A stretch of DNA of 64,000 nucleotides from Rosellinia necatrix. Lineage: Eukaryota > Ascomycota > Sordariomycetes > Xylariales > Xylariaceae. The notes below the pieces were generated by a model. It was not told where the DNA came from. It saw only the letters and a program-made list of their open reading frames with translations, and searched no databases. Made by a program: the position numbers and the translations under genes. Positions 11,870 to 24,838 of this stretch are shown piece by piece (position 1 is the first letter of the stretch; every line of letters begins with the position of its first letter). The stretch is taken from NCBI GenBank assembly GCA_021209875.1, contig JAGYVD010000001.1, forward strand, positions 4,030,001-4,094,000, given 5' to 3'.

Positions 11870-14599
11870 ATGAATGGAGTCAACGGCCACTATGGCCAGC
11901 CAAATCCATGGCAGGAAATCAAGAGTCAAGATGGACGCGTGTATTACCACAACCCCATCACCAAGGCCACGCAATGGACCAAGCCTGAGGAGATGATGAC
12001 CCCGGCCGAGGTACGTTGCCTCCTCCTCGTCCTCGTCGTACTGACTGCATGATGCACAGCGCTAACCGTTTCCCGTGCAGCGTGCCCTCGCGAACCAGCC
12101 TTGGAAAGAATATACCGCCGAGGGTGGTCGCAAGTACTGGTACAATACGGAAACCAAACAGAGCTCATGGGAGATGCCTGATGTCTATCGGAAGGCATTA
12201 GGATACGAGGCGCCATCATCGAACCCCCCGTGAGTAGAGAGAACCCCGAGGTCTTGTCCAAAATTATGCCCCTAACTGATGTGTTAGCCCTTCGGCCTCT
12301 TTCAACGGCCCTGGAGCCTCCTTTCCGAACCAGGGATATGATAACCCTCGCGACTACCGTGACCATCGTGACCACCGTGATACCTTCTCCGAGTCGCGTC
12401 AACTCACATACGGCAATGACCCTCGCGCCCAGGCTTTTACGCCCGCAAGTAATGAGCCTGAATATACCACGGCCGAAGAGGCTGAGGCTGCCTTCACCAA
12501 ACTTCTCCGTCGTAGCAGCGTCCAGCCTGACTGGACTTGGGAACAAGCCATGCGAGCGATGATTAAAGACCCTCAATTCCGTGCTATCAAGGACCCCAAG
12601 GATAGGAAAGCTGCCTTCGAGAACTATTGCCATGATATGATTGTTCAGGATAAAGAGCGCGCGAAGGATAGGCTAACCAAGTTGCGCGCTGACTTTGCAA
12701 TCATGTTGAAGAGCCATCCTGAGATAAAGCACTATACGCGTTGGAAGACGGCCCGTCCTATGATTGAGGGTGAGACCATCTTTCGCTCAACGAATGAGGA
12801 AGAAGAACGGCGGCGTCTTTTCGAGGACTACGTTGAAGATTTGAAAAAGTCGCATCTCGAAAATCAGGCTAGTCTTCGAAAAAGTGCTATGGATGGACTG
12901 ATTGATTTATTGCCGAAACTGGACCTGGACCCTTACACCCGATGGTCTGAAGCTCAAGGTCGGCTTAAGTCAACTGCCCCTTTTCAAAATGATGACAAGT
13001 ATAAAACCCTTTCTGACTCTGATATTCTTACTGTATTCCAAAACCATATCAAATCATTGGAGCGGACATTCAACGAAACCCGACAGGCGCAGAGAAACAA
13101 GAAATTCCGCGTTGAGCGAAAGAACCGGGACGCCTTTGTCGAGCTCCTCCAGGAGTTGCGCAAGGCGGGCAAGATTAAGGCTGGTACGAAATGGAGCCAC
13201 TTATTCCCCATGATCGAGAATAATGAGCGGTTCAAAGCCGTTTGTGGACAGCCTGGTTCAACCCCACTTGACTTGTTCTGGGATGTAGTTGAGGAAGAGG
13301 AGCGCGCCTTGCGCGGCACTAGAAATGATATTTTAGATATTATGGATGTGAGTATATTGATACAACCATTGTCGGTACCTCGGCTAACGCTCTCGAAGGA
13401 TAATCGTTTTGAGTTGACCCCTAAGACTACTTTCGAAGACTTTACTGCAGTCTTGAAGAGGGACACACGCAGTGCTAACATTGATCATGATATACTGAAG
13501 TTGATCTTCGAACGGGTACGCTATTTGAGATTTAGCATATTTAGCAAAGCGTCGCTGACCGATATCGTAGCTCCAAGAAAAGAAGTCGAAACGGTCGGAT
13601 GAGGATAAGCACCTTGAACGCCAGCAGCGTAGGGCCATTGACGATCTTCGCTCATATATCAAACACCTAGACCCACCCATCGTAGTAGATGATACCTGGG
13701 AAAAAGTCCGACCCCGCCTCGCCCGCGCCGCCGAGTTCCAGGCCGTCACGTCCGAAGAAGCTCGTCGAGGAGCTTTTGAGAAGGTCCTTCGCCGAGTCAA
13801 AGACCGAGAAGAGGAAGACCGCGATCGCCATAAGCGTCGAGACCGATCGCCCGATCGCAATACATATCGCGATCGAGAAAAAGGAGAACGGCCTCACCGC
13901 AGTGATCGCGCACGGCCCACTCGCCATAGTCGAAGCCCTGAGCCCGATGCATACGAGGCTGATCGCCGTAAGGCTATCGCGGAGCGTGAGAAGAATTACC
14001 GTAAGTCAAGTATGGCTGAGAGCTTGCTATCTGATCGTCGCCCATTGGATTCACACCGGGACCGAGACATTCGGGAACGTGACCGTGATCGTGACCATGA
14101 TAGGGACCGAGAGCGAGACCGTGATAGGGATCGCGATAGAGACCGAAATCGGGAACGAGAACGAGACAGGGAGAGAGACAGAGAGTATGCACCTCGACCA
14201 CGACGTGATGACCCGCCTAGTTATTATGACCGGGAAAGACGAGATCGTGAGGAAGAGCGTGAAAGGATGTACCGCCGCCGTGTTGAGAGAGGCCCTGTAG
14301 AAGAACTACCATACGGGGACGAGCGGCCGACCTCGTCAAGACGCCGAAGAGCGGATGAGGAGGACGAGAATGACCGGCGAGACTCTAGAGATTCCAAGGT
14401 TCGATAAAACCACTCATCATGCTGTTATCTTGACTAACGATATGTACAGAGGCCGAGAAGGGAGAAAACTCCCCGTGAGCGATCGCCCCATCGTGAAGCC
14501 CGACACAAGACCAAAACGCCGCCGGCACCTCTGCCACCATCAAAGGAGGATGCGGGCGTGCATTCCGGTAGCGAAGAAGGTGAAATCGAGGAAGATTAG
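11870..14599 (+). CDS. PRP40: Pre-mRNA-processing factor Prp40 (WW and FF domains)
   Basis: U1 snRNP-associated splicing factor that bridges the 5' splice site and branch-point proteins. Six exons: 11870-12010, 12081-12229, 12288-13347, 13399-13515, 13571-14398 and 14450-14599, encoding about 814 residues. Two N-terminal WW domains are visible (Trp14/Trp36 and Trp55/Trp77, cores GRVYYHNPITKATQW and RKYWYNTETKQSSW), followed from about residue 150 by a series of FF domains (for example the block with WTWEQAMRAMIKDPQF). Residues about 500-800 form a highly charged Arg/Asp/Glu tail, with an almost pure RD/RE repeat near residues 650-700, ending in EEGEIEED. The FF array and two WW domains match the yeast and fungal Prp40 plan; the long mixed-charge tail is typical of filamentous-fungal versions. 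The 51-nt intron 13348-13398 has no stop and is a multiple of three, so retention would keep frame. Confidence 0.92.
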
Positions 14600-16189
14600 C
14601 CCCTCTCAACGCGGCAGACCGATTTGTTTTTCCAGGGCCGAAGGCCCAGCGAGACTCCTCGAGAATGCAGACTTCAAGTTCCAAGTTATGTTCCCCTTAC
14701 ACTTGCACAAATTCGCTTACGTTGTGTCGGTGTTTGCGGGGTAATAGTCTTGCTTCGGCGACCTGTTCGAGACAAATTTGTCGGGAATGTTATTCCTTGA
14801 TAAATGGAGGGTCGGTTCTTTCTTACTGCAAGTACGTGTGTGACGTTTTGATAGAGCCCCCGGCACTTGGGAATTTGATGACTTGGTCTCCGCAATGCAG
14901 TTTGGCGCTCTATTCTCGTTCCCACGGGTCAGATATCACACCTTGTTCACAGCCCTCCCAAACATTGATCCCTATGGAACACTTTCGTACGTCCAGAACG
15001 TCACGTTACCTCCATTAGAATGAGCCATCTCACTCTTGTGCAGGAATCCTTGGACCTCTCGGTTTCTTTTCATGCTTCTTACGAGGGAGGATCGCCAGCA
15101 ACCCGCCCACAGCCAAGGCGCTTTCCGAGAATCATAACCTTTGGTGTGTATAAACCCTCCCTCTTTATTTGTTCATCCCTATAAGAATCAGCATTTTCCT
15201 CAGTGGGCATCCACAATCAATAGACTCTAATCATAAATGCATAAATCTACCTATTATTTCTACTGCTTCGATTTGACTTGATCGCCCCTGCCTATTTCCT
15301 ATGTATATGTGACCTAGATGAGCTTGTAAATACGACACGCTCGGACTAGTCAGATCTACTCACCCTTCACTTGCCTTCTTTTAAACATCAAGGTAATCTA
15401 GTCGAAGTATAAGGGCTTTTGCGAATGTAAACCGCACTTCAATAAAACAAACCAATTATGAACGAGACGCGTGTTGCCGTCATCGATTTTGATTAAACAT
15501 CTAAACACATCGCAAGGTCTATTAGCTAGTTATATGAGTTGTCAGTTATTCAGCAGTTCCTGTAAATGCTAAAGTAGGGTTGAACAGTAGTCGAAACCCA
15601 TGTCGTTTTAGGCACTGAACGCAGCTGGGGTTCGGCTTATTGTTCACAAAAGGCTACATGCTCTCTAAGGGTTCGAGTAGTCTGCTTAAGTTTGGCCTTT
15701 CGTGGATTTTGTTTGGTAACTACATCTGTATGGAGGCGATCATTCACCTGATATATCTGCCCATTAATATGTAGAGTCGAGCCACTCAGGAAATAATCGT
15801 TAAGGAAGATTTCTCTGGGCTACCTCCGTGAAAGCAGAATTATTGTGAGGAGGATAGGTTACTATGATGACAGCACCGGGATCGACCAGGCATAAGGGGG
15901 AATAAGCTGTCACCCATGAATATGGTCCCTGGGCTTCTTATCGTCGCTGCCGTCGTCATCGTTGACAACCAAGAATTCATGAGCGCAGCTAACGCTCCGG
16001 CGGTTGATGCTTCTCCTTGAACACCTAGAATATCGTGGATCAGCGGTTTAATAAAACGCTGCTGGTATTTATTTTTCTGACTGTTTCAGTGGCCGTAGCG
16101 TTTAGGTAAACCCCTTTCCATAAACCCTCTCCTATGAGGAAGAACTACGATCATTGGATGCTAGTATTCTATAGGCATGTGCAAAAACC
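14600..16189. other. Intergenic: PRP40 3' UTR and gene-free DNA
   Basis: The first few hundred bases probably carry the PRP40 3' UTR. Beyond that there is AT-richer sequence with no open frame I can support. Confidence 0.5.
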
Positions 16190-17207
16190 TACGGAGTTGC
16201 CACTCGGCTTCTGTTCTTGATCCAGTTGACGGTTGAGCTTGTTTATACGTGGCCTGTAGTCCGTGGGGTCACGTTAGAAGGTAACATCTAGGTGGATCAG
16301 AAATTTATTACAGCCTGTAGGTAATGATTCGGGCATATTCACATAGGCACCGATACCCGGTTTACCATTGGAAGCAATGACGCGATCCGTTAAGTAAGCC
16401 AGGCGATACAAGGGCGATTGGTTGACGATGGTCATTTGTTAGGTAGCATCGAAGTTTGTGATGGCCATGAGAAAGCCATATTCTACAATGAATATTGCCT
16501 TCCTAATCGACCCCCATTTCTTATACTAGCCAGTATATTGAATTAATGCTCATAGTGAGCTAGAATTACGGTTATTTACGATAAGCCGTTTCGTTATATG
16601 AACTGTAAGAATACGCTCGAAAGCGATATAGCTAGCCGAAACGAAATCGGGTGATAGTCTAGGTTTACCTACTTTGCGAACCGGAGGTGCGCGCTAGGCT
16701 CGTCATCAAATACGGATTGGCGTGAACTGGCCATGAGTTGCTCATGTGAAGTGCTTCACTGTTGCCCTTGGTCGATTATCTCTGGAGGAGGTAGCAGTCG
16801 AACTTATTTGGCACTTTCATCGTATGTGGGAGTTTGCTCTGTAGTTCTAAGCCCATGGAATATTCGATAACATCTTGCTGATCTGGAGAGTTATCGAATC
16901 TGGCCAGATTTGGCACGGGCTTCTCTGGGGATTCTTAGGTAGTATTTTTACCAATGCCACCTATACCGGCGAGACCAAGGACGTAGTCAGGCCGGGGCAT
17001 GAGCTGTCGATGAACGTTGAAGCTGTTGGCAGGATATTGGTAAATGACCTGACTCTTGAAGTTCGTTGGCAAGTTGATAATGACAATCGCATTATAAGGA
17101 CACTTCCGAGGGAAAATATCGCAACCGATACAGAGAATCTCGGATATGAAGGCGGGTCGAGGGGTCGGGTGTGGCTTCGGCACGGAACCTTCTGGTACGC
17201 ACCAACT
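16190..17207 (-). pseudogene. Decayed partial copy of RLI1/ABCE1 (ribosome recycling ATPase)
   Basis: Read on the minus strand, this segment keeps scattered pieces of the essential Fe-S ABC ATPase Rli1/ABCE1 in the right order but cannot be translated. From N to C: a ferredoxin-like piece FISEILCIGCDIFPRKCPYN (16.94-17.18 kb), the linker NAIVIINLPTN, then MPRPDYVLGLAG and a P-loop GIGGIGKNTT, an in-frame stop, and ARFDNSPDQQDVIEY, which aligns with the segment after Walker A. Further on, in other frames, come VFDDEPSAHLR (second-domain Walker B), AIFIVEYGFLMAI, TDRVIASNGKPGIGAYVN, TGCNKFLIHLDVTF, a stop, and YRPRINKLNRQLDQEQKPSG near the C-terminus. One cysteine of the Fe-S motif is replaced, there are several stops and at least two frame changes, and roughly 1.1 kb between the first P-loop and the second Walker B is missing. 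The intact functional gene must be elsewhere because Rli1 is essential. Confidence 0.85.
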
Positions 17208-19819
17208 ATCTATCGCGCGTCTAGTTAGCAGCGGGCCTCCAGCATTGGGGAAGAAACCAAGAAGCGTCGTACTGTAGAAAAAAGACCTCTTGCACTCCCC
17301 GTGGTGCTCCGTAGGGCGGTGTTGCTAGTCGCAATGGCTGGTTTGGGTTCTGATCTGGTGATTGTCCATGCTGCTGGGCCTGCACTATAACCGATATCAC
17401 GACTGTTCGGGCGCGGGAAACTATTTACGAGTAAATCTATCTGCTAGATTTGCACTAAGTCGTCGCTAACAGCTTTGATACCAAAATAATCAATGTTAGG
17501 TCTCAGTATACTATAGCAGTGTACTATAGTGCCGCAAGAAATAGATTATGTGTCAGATAGGTTTAGAAGCCATGTTGACAAAGTTGCTGTAGTAGGGAAG
17601 TGTGGGGGACGTAGAAACTAAAGCGGGGAGTGGGGGATGTTTGGGTGGGAACCCATGATGCTTAGTCCTGTCGGAAGCCGTAGCGACGAGGATATTATCA
17701 AGTTGGAATTTCGCGTAGAGGGGTAGGTAGATAAGTCAGCCCCTCCATGTCTGCGAGTTTTGGCTTCAGCTGGCCGTTGTAACGAATACCTACACTAGGT
17801 ATGTACTTACATACTAGGTAGGTACCTACTAGGTAGGTAGGTAGGGAAAGAATAACAGTGCAATCGGCGAAATGAACAATTCTTGATTCGTCCATTTGTT
17901 GGCGAGCTAGTGTAGATCTGGGTAAGCTTTAGTTCACATTTTAGTGGAGAGAAGAAGAGAGGTGGTGATAAAATACCTATAGTTGATGGGTGTGTCACTA
18001 ACGTTAGTAGGTACCTAAAGAAGTAGGTAGGCATCATTCCACTAAGAGGGTACCTACACTAGATAAACAACCTACCTATCTGGTAGTCAGAACGTCAACA
18101 TGTCTGTTGTTATCCGACATTCGTATGTATAGTACGTAATTCGGGTATACGTGCACATCAGGCCCCTTGGGTGGGTATGGATCATACTAGATACTTAGGT
18201 AAGTAGTCATTGCCCCTTAAGTACCCCTAGGTGTTCGTATAGGGAGTAGTTATTCAAGTACGTTGTCTCTTTTTGCATTCTCACATTGTCACGGTAGGTG
18301 TTTTGTTTTTGTGGCGCTCCTCATCAGTGCTTCTTCGGCAAGGCTTGTCGAGACGAAGTCAAGCGAAGTGATACTGGCCTGCATTTAGATCGGACCAACT
18401 GCCTTGATAGCCTTGATGAGCCTTTTCAAAGGTAGGTGGTGTATGTGTATACATACCTTTTATATATGGACAAGGAGCAGAACAAGAAAGAGTTTCATAG
18501 TTCCTAGATACCTACGTAATATAAGTCAGCTATTCTAGGGATAAAGGTGCATTAGGTAGTTCAAGTGTTCTGATTTATTTGCATAAAGCATCAGGCCAAT
18601 TCAATGTTGACTATTTGGACATCGGTTATGTATAACTAATGGAGATGTTATCCGGAGGTAGGTAGGGTTATATATAGTATAGTACGTTAGCATCTCTTCT
18701 TGCTTCAAGGCATGTCTTGTTGTTTGGCTTGGGGTTTCCCGCCCCCCCCTTTCTTTGCACATGCAATGTGCTCTGGTTATGTATGTATTATCGTGTATAT
18801 TAAATAAAGCTCAATAATAACTTAGCTGCCGAGTTACCTGTGCTCGCCCATTCATTCACTTCCGTATTACAGTAGGTATGCACTACTACTAGTACTACAT
18901 GCCTAGTCGCCTTAGTGAAGTGCATAGGTAAGCAAGGGAGGAACTTGAAACCTCAAAAGCTTCCGGGTGCCAGGTTGAGAACCCTGAGGTGCTGAGGTCT
19001 GGTAGCCTTGGTTGATCCAGTGTAGGGGCGGAGGTCTGGGTCATAGATGCTACCAGTTTAGGCAGTGATAAGCTGATAAGAGCTCGCTAGTGCCGGACTG
19101 AGCAACGTGGTGAATGGATATGTTTGTGCACTTTGGCGCTAGGCCTCTTTGGTGGTGTTTTCTGAGCAGGACCACTCCCAGCTGTTCCTTCCGCACTTCC
19201 ACTCCCTCAATTATTCCACACGGCATTCTCAACCTGCACCACCCAACTCCTACACCCCATCTGCACACCACCGGGGTCTATCACCCACAACATTATCGGC
19301 CCTGACAGGACATCTCTTTTCTTCTTTCCTTCACTGCCTGCTCGGCATAGTTGATGACTTGTAAGTGCTTCTGTTGGCCTCCCAATCTCCCTGGCTGCGT
19401 TGTTTATACAAGGCTGGCCGCCTTGTTACCGCCGCGTTCTGGATATAAAACCCATCCACCTGGTGCTCACATGTGACCCTGCTATCTCGATGTATTCTGT
19501 ATCTAGCTGCTTCGGTTGTCGAATGAAGGATGGAACTGCTTGTTTTCGATGCTTCTGACGCGTTGGGCTCATGCAACACGTCCTATCTCCTAGACTCCGG
19601 TGCCAATGCCTGTTCATCGCTCATCAGCCTCGCATTCATCAGAGCATCATCGAGCATGCGCCAGATGTGTTCCTGGACTCGAGCTTCATTGTTTTAACTT
19701 GTTACTGCTCTTGTCCAGGTCGCTGGGCTCCGCGCTATTCATCCATCCCATTTGCCTAACAGCCTGTCTACTGGTTCTCTACTAACGTGCCCTAGGCGAT
19801 CGTTGTATGAAGTGTCAAC
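17208..19819. other. Gene-poor stretch with TAGGTA microsatellites; CHD1 promoter at right end
   Basis: No supportable gene. Clusters of TAGGTA/TACCTA words occur at about 17786-17850, 18005-18075 and 18180-18240, several arranged as imperfect palindromes. The last 500-700 bases are CT-rich and likely contain the CHD1 promoter and 5' leader. Confidence 0.5.
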
Positions 19820-22800
19820 ATGTCGAGCCCCCCCGAGTCGGCCTCTGCTGGTTCGGAATCCCCGCCGGCGGCTCCCACCCGGGCCGATGTAGTATTAGAC
19901 GACCGTAGAAGTGAAAGCGATCTGTCAGAGAGCGAACACGCAAATATACCTCCCCGCGATTCCGCCTCCCCCTCTCCATCACCGTCTCCTGCCGGCCGCG
20001 AATCCTCCGAAGACGCAGAAGCAGAACTTGATGTAAACGATGTTGTCGAGTCCAGTGAGGATGAAGCCCAGGCATCCGACGATGCCGATTTTGATATGGA
20101 GGAGAGCGTAGCTGCTTCGCAGAGTGACGCACAGCGTGATGATCGCTCAACGTCTCGTGAATCGCGACGCGTGCCAAAACGAAAAGCGGCTGCCGAAGAA
20201 GACGATTATATCAGGGAAAACCCAGAGCTTTATGGGCTGAGGAGAAGCGTAAGCTGCCCATCTCACAACAAATTCTGTTTGCTGACGTTTATTAGTCCCG
20301 CCCGTCCAAACAGCCACGGATCGTAAGTCAATAGTCACCTTTCAGAGCTGACGCCTATGTTCTAACCTATCAAAGATTGAGTCTGACGAGGAAGAAGACT
20401 CCGATTCAGACATTATTCCAACTAACAGACGGACGAAGAAGTTACGAACGGAGCAGGTTTCGCGCCAGTGTACGTAGCAAAGCCCATCATCCAATGTAGG
20501 CTATCCTTGAACTAACCACTCGATACCCAGCATCTAAGCGAGGAACTCCGGCGCGTCAGACCCTGGCTGAGGATTCAGACTCAGATACGTATGGAGGTGC
20601 TAAAGCCCGATCATTGATTAAGAAAGCTCGTCGTCAGCAAAGCCAACCTCAATCTACGCAGCTATATGCAGAGAAGCGATGGTCGAACCGCCGGGCTGCA
20701 CAGACCGTCCAAACCTACGAAGAAAGTGACATTGACGAAGAAGATGAGTCAGAGCTCACACCTAACTATTGGGGTGGGGATTTCCCCGAAGATACCGACT
20801 ATATTGAGAAAGTTGTTGGTCATCGGCTTCAAAGCGGCGGCGAATTGGCGCATGACGCTTCGAGAGATGACTTCGAGTATAATATCAAGTGGCAGGGCAA
20901 GTCATACCTTCATAATACTTGGGACACTCTAGACATACTCCGCGGGTACCGTGGTGTTCGCAAACTGGAAAATTACTACAAGAGGACAGTTGAATACGAG
21001 ATCGACTTGAAGTGGGCTGGTGACGATATACCGCCGGAGACGCGGGAGCAATATATGCTCGACAAAGAACGCGATCAAGATGCTTTAGAAGACTATACAA
21101 AAGTTGAACGTGTCGTTGCCCAACGAAGTGGCGACGAGGGACGGGAATACTTCATTAAGTGGAAAGGATTGACCTACGAACACTGCACATGGGAACTGGC
21201 TTCGACGATAAAAGAACTTGCCCAAGATAAAATCGACCAATTTCTCAATAGGCAGTCACGATCGTGGACCTCCGAGAAGAGCGAATCAAATCCCGCAACT
21301 CGGTCCAAATTCCTCAAACTTGAGAAGCAGCCTCATTATGTTACAGGAGGCGAGCTTCGGAACTTCCAGCTGACTGGGCTGAACTTCTTATCCCTAAACT
21401 GGTGCCGGAATAACAATGTTATCCTGGCCGACGAAATGGGATTGGGAAAGACTGTCCAGACAGTTGCTTTTCTTAGTTGGTTGCGCAACGAGAGGAAACA
21501 AGAAGGGCCGTTTCTCGTGGTAGCGCCCTTGAGTGTAATACCTGCCTGGTGTGACACATTCAATTTCTGGTCTCCGGATCTCAATTATGTCGTCTACTTG
21601 GGCAATGCCGAGGCACGCAATACAATCCGAGAGCATGAGCTTATGTTCAATGCAAACCCTAAGAAACACAAATTCAATGTCCTCGTCACCTCGTATGAAT
21701 ATATATTGATGGATGCAGAATTCTTGAGAACCATTAAATGGCAGGCGCTTGCTGTTGATGAGGCTCATCGGCTTAAGAATAAGGAAGCTAAGCTGTATGC
21801 AGAGCTGATGAGCTTCGGTGCTCCAGCTCGGGTCTTGATCACAGGCACTCCGATACAGAATAATCTTGCTGAATTATCTTCACTTCTTGATTTTCTCAAC
21901 CCCGGAAAAGTGCGCATTGACGAGGACTTGGATACCCTGGCCGCTGCGGATGCCCAAACAAAGCTTCAGGACCTCCACGCCGCGATTGCTCCCTACATCC
22001 TGCGACGGACCAAAGAGACCGTTGAGTCTGACCTTCCACCGAAGACGGAAAAAATTATTCGAGTTGAACTATCTGATGTTCAACTCGAGTACTATAAGAA
22101 CATCCTTACGAGAAATTATGCAGCACTGAACGAACACAACACAGGCCAGAAATCGTCTTTGCTAAATATTGTGATGGAGCTCAAGAAAGTCAGTAATCAT
22201 CCGTACATGTTCCCGGGCGCGGAAGAGAAAGTCCTAGCTGGCAGCACACGCCGTGAGGACTTGCTCAAAGGCCTTATCGCAAGCAGTGGTAAGATGATGC
22301 TTCTCGACCAGCTGTTGGCTAAGCTGAAGAAGGATAATCACCGTGTTTTGATTTTCAGTCAGATGGTCAGGGTATTAGATATTCTGGGTGACTATCTCCG
22401 TCTTCGTGGCTATCAATTCCAGCGGCTCGATGGGACTATTGGAGCTGGCCCTAGACGTTTGGCAATCAACCACTTCAATGCTGAGGATAGTCAAGACTTC
22501 TGTTTTCTTCTTTCAACCCGGGCTGGTGGATTAGGTATCAACCTAATGACCGCGGACACAGTCATCATATTTGATTCTGATTGGAATCCACAAGCCGATC
22601 TTCAGGCAATGGCGCGAGCCCACAGAATTGGACAGAAGAAACCGGTCACCGTCTATCGCCTCGTTTCTAAAGAAACCATCGAAGAGGAGGTACTTGAACG
22701 TGCGCGTAACAAACTTCTCCTCGAGTATCTAGCAATCCAAGCTGGTGTGACAGATGATGGGAAGGCTTTCAAGGAAGAGTTCAGACAGAAAGGTCTCAGG

Positions 22801-24838
22801 TTGGACGAGGCAAAATCAGCTGATGATATCCAATGGGTCTTGAAGATGCGTTCTCAGAAGATGTTCGAACAGTCCGGTAACCAACAGAGATTGGAACAGC
22901 TGGATATTGACTCTATTCTGGAGAATGCTGAGGTCACGAAAACCAAGGTGGATGATAAAATGAACCTGAGCACTGGCGGTATTGACTGGGATAACTTTAT
23001 GCAATATACAGATGTCAAAGTCGACGATCTAACCCTGGATTGGGATCAGATCATACCAGCAGATGAACTTGCCGCTATCAAAACTGAAGAGGAGAAGAAG
23101 AAGGCAGACGACTACCTCGCACGGGAGCTAGAAGCCAGCGCACCACGCCGGGCAGCTCTGAAGAATGCTAGGGCAAATGGTGACTCAGAGAGAGCAGAGC
23201 GGATAGCGAAGAAGCGAGAACGAGAACAATTAAAACAGGAACGCCTTGAAGAACAAAGAGCCTTACTTTCTGATCCGCGAAGGCCTCTCAACGAGAAAGA
23301 AAAACGCAATCTCATTAGAGCGTTTATGCGCTATGGTTTCATGGAGGATCGGTCCGACGAGCTCCTGCGTGACGCACGTTTGAGCGACCGAGATAGAGAT
23401 TTTGTTACCCGAGTCCTTGATGAGCTGATCTTTACCGCCCGGGATGCCATGGAAAGAAACAATGACGAAATCCGCGCACAAGAACGTCAAGCGAACAAGA
23501 AGATGACGAAGAAAGATATCAAGGCCGTCATGTTTGATTTTGGAGAGGTTAAGAAGATTAATGCCGAGACTATTCTTGAGCGCCCTCCACAGTTGCGATT
23601 ACTTCGGAAAATCATTCGAGAACAGACTGACTTTCGGAATTTTCAGCTAGTTGAAGCTACGAAGACAGCACACTATAGCTGCGAATGGGGTGTTCGTGAA
23701 GATGCAATGCTTCTTGTTGGGATTGATCGTTATGGCTTCGGTGCTTGGACCCAGATTCGTGAAGATCGAGAGTTGGGTATGCAAGATAAGTTCTTCTTGG
23801 AAGAGCATCGCATAGAAAAGAAACAAGAACGAGAACATGCCGATACCAAGGGTGCCAAGGCCCCGGGTGCTGTTCATTTAGTTCGCCGTGCCGAATATTT
23901 GCTCTCCGTTCTCATGTCAGTCCACTCGGATGATGCGAACGCCCAGAAGGTTGTTGAGAACCATCATCGCAATAACAAGAAAGCCGCTCTCGCAATGAAT
24001 GGACATCGTCGCCCAGAGAAGGGGAGTTCTGTCTCGGCTTCCCCTGCCCCCCAGGGGCCTAAAAAGCTGTCCCACCGCGAGAGGGAGCGAGAACGGGACC
24101 ATGACCACCACCGTTCACGGAATAGCATTGGCGAAAATGTTTTGCGGCCCGATAGCAAGAGGAAGCATAGCGGAGAAATGGACGAACGCCGCCATTTCAA
24201 GCATCGTCGCCTTGAGGAACACCGACGCAGCGAAACAAATGAACATCGGCGAAGTGATTCTAATCGAAATGAAGATGGCGAAGAGGATGATGCTGAAGAG
24301 AAGAGGAATGCTCCCGTTATTAGGACGCTCATGCAACCGGTTTGGATCCATGTCGAGAAGGTCGAGTCCTGTACAAAAGCAAATATCCCCGTTGCAAAAA
24401 CGAGGGCCAAGGTTTTGAAGTCTGAAATCACAGCGATTGGCGATTTTATTGAGGGCCTCAAGAGGACATCGGGTCTGCCCGCAAAGCAGTGGGAGGAGCT
24501 CAAGCCAAAGCTATGGTAAGCTGACATTCTGTCCTCGCCATTCTCTAATCTAATGCTCTGCTAGGAAATTCATTTCTAAGAGAATACCTGCTTCTGAAAA
24601 GCCCTCTAGCAAATCGGACAAAGGGAGGGAAAAATCACCCTCGCGTAAGTCCACACCGGAGAAGTCAACATCATCAGGCGGCATGACTGGCCCGCGGCTG
24701 GCCGCCTTGTACCAACAATTGAAACAACAAGCCGAGGAAGGCAAAAACGGAGACAGTTCGAAGGCGAAGAATTCAGGCTCTACCGTACCTAATGGTGGAC
24801 TTTCCCATGGGCAATCATCAAAGCCAGGCCCTTCGTGA
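19820..24838 (+). CDS. CHD1: Chromodomain helicase CHD1-type chromatin remodeler
   Basis: SNF2-family ATPase that spaces nucleosomes over transcribed genes. Five exons: 19820-20248, 20296-20322 (a 27-nt microexon), 20376-20469, 20531-24515 and 24565-24838, giving about 1602 residues. Domains in order: an acidic, Ser-rich N-terminus; tandem chromodomains (about 273-336 with IKWQGKSYLHNTWD, and about 371-424 with IKWKGLTYEHCTWE); SNF2 ATPase with P-loop ADEMGLGKT (484-491) and the DEAH box (593-596); helicase C-terminal lobe ending in MARAHRIGQKKPVTVYRL; a SANT/SLIDE-like DNA-binding region with the CEWGVREDAMLLVGIDRYGFG block; and a C-terminal CHCT/DUF4208 domain around PVWIHVEKVES. The order and length match fungal Chd1. 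The junctions at 20469/20531 and 24515/24565 were fixed by frame. No sign of damage. Confidence 0.95.

Noticed and set aside
16875..17228. 117-codon plus-strand open frame
   Set aside because: It lies opposite the RLI1 relic, whose minus-strand reading explains the sequence.
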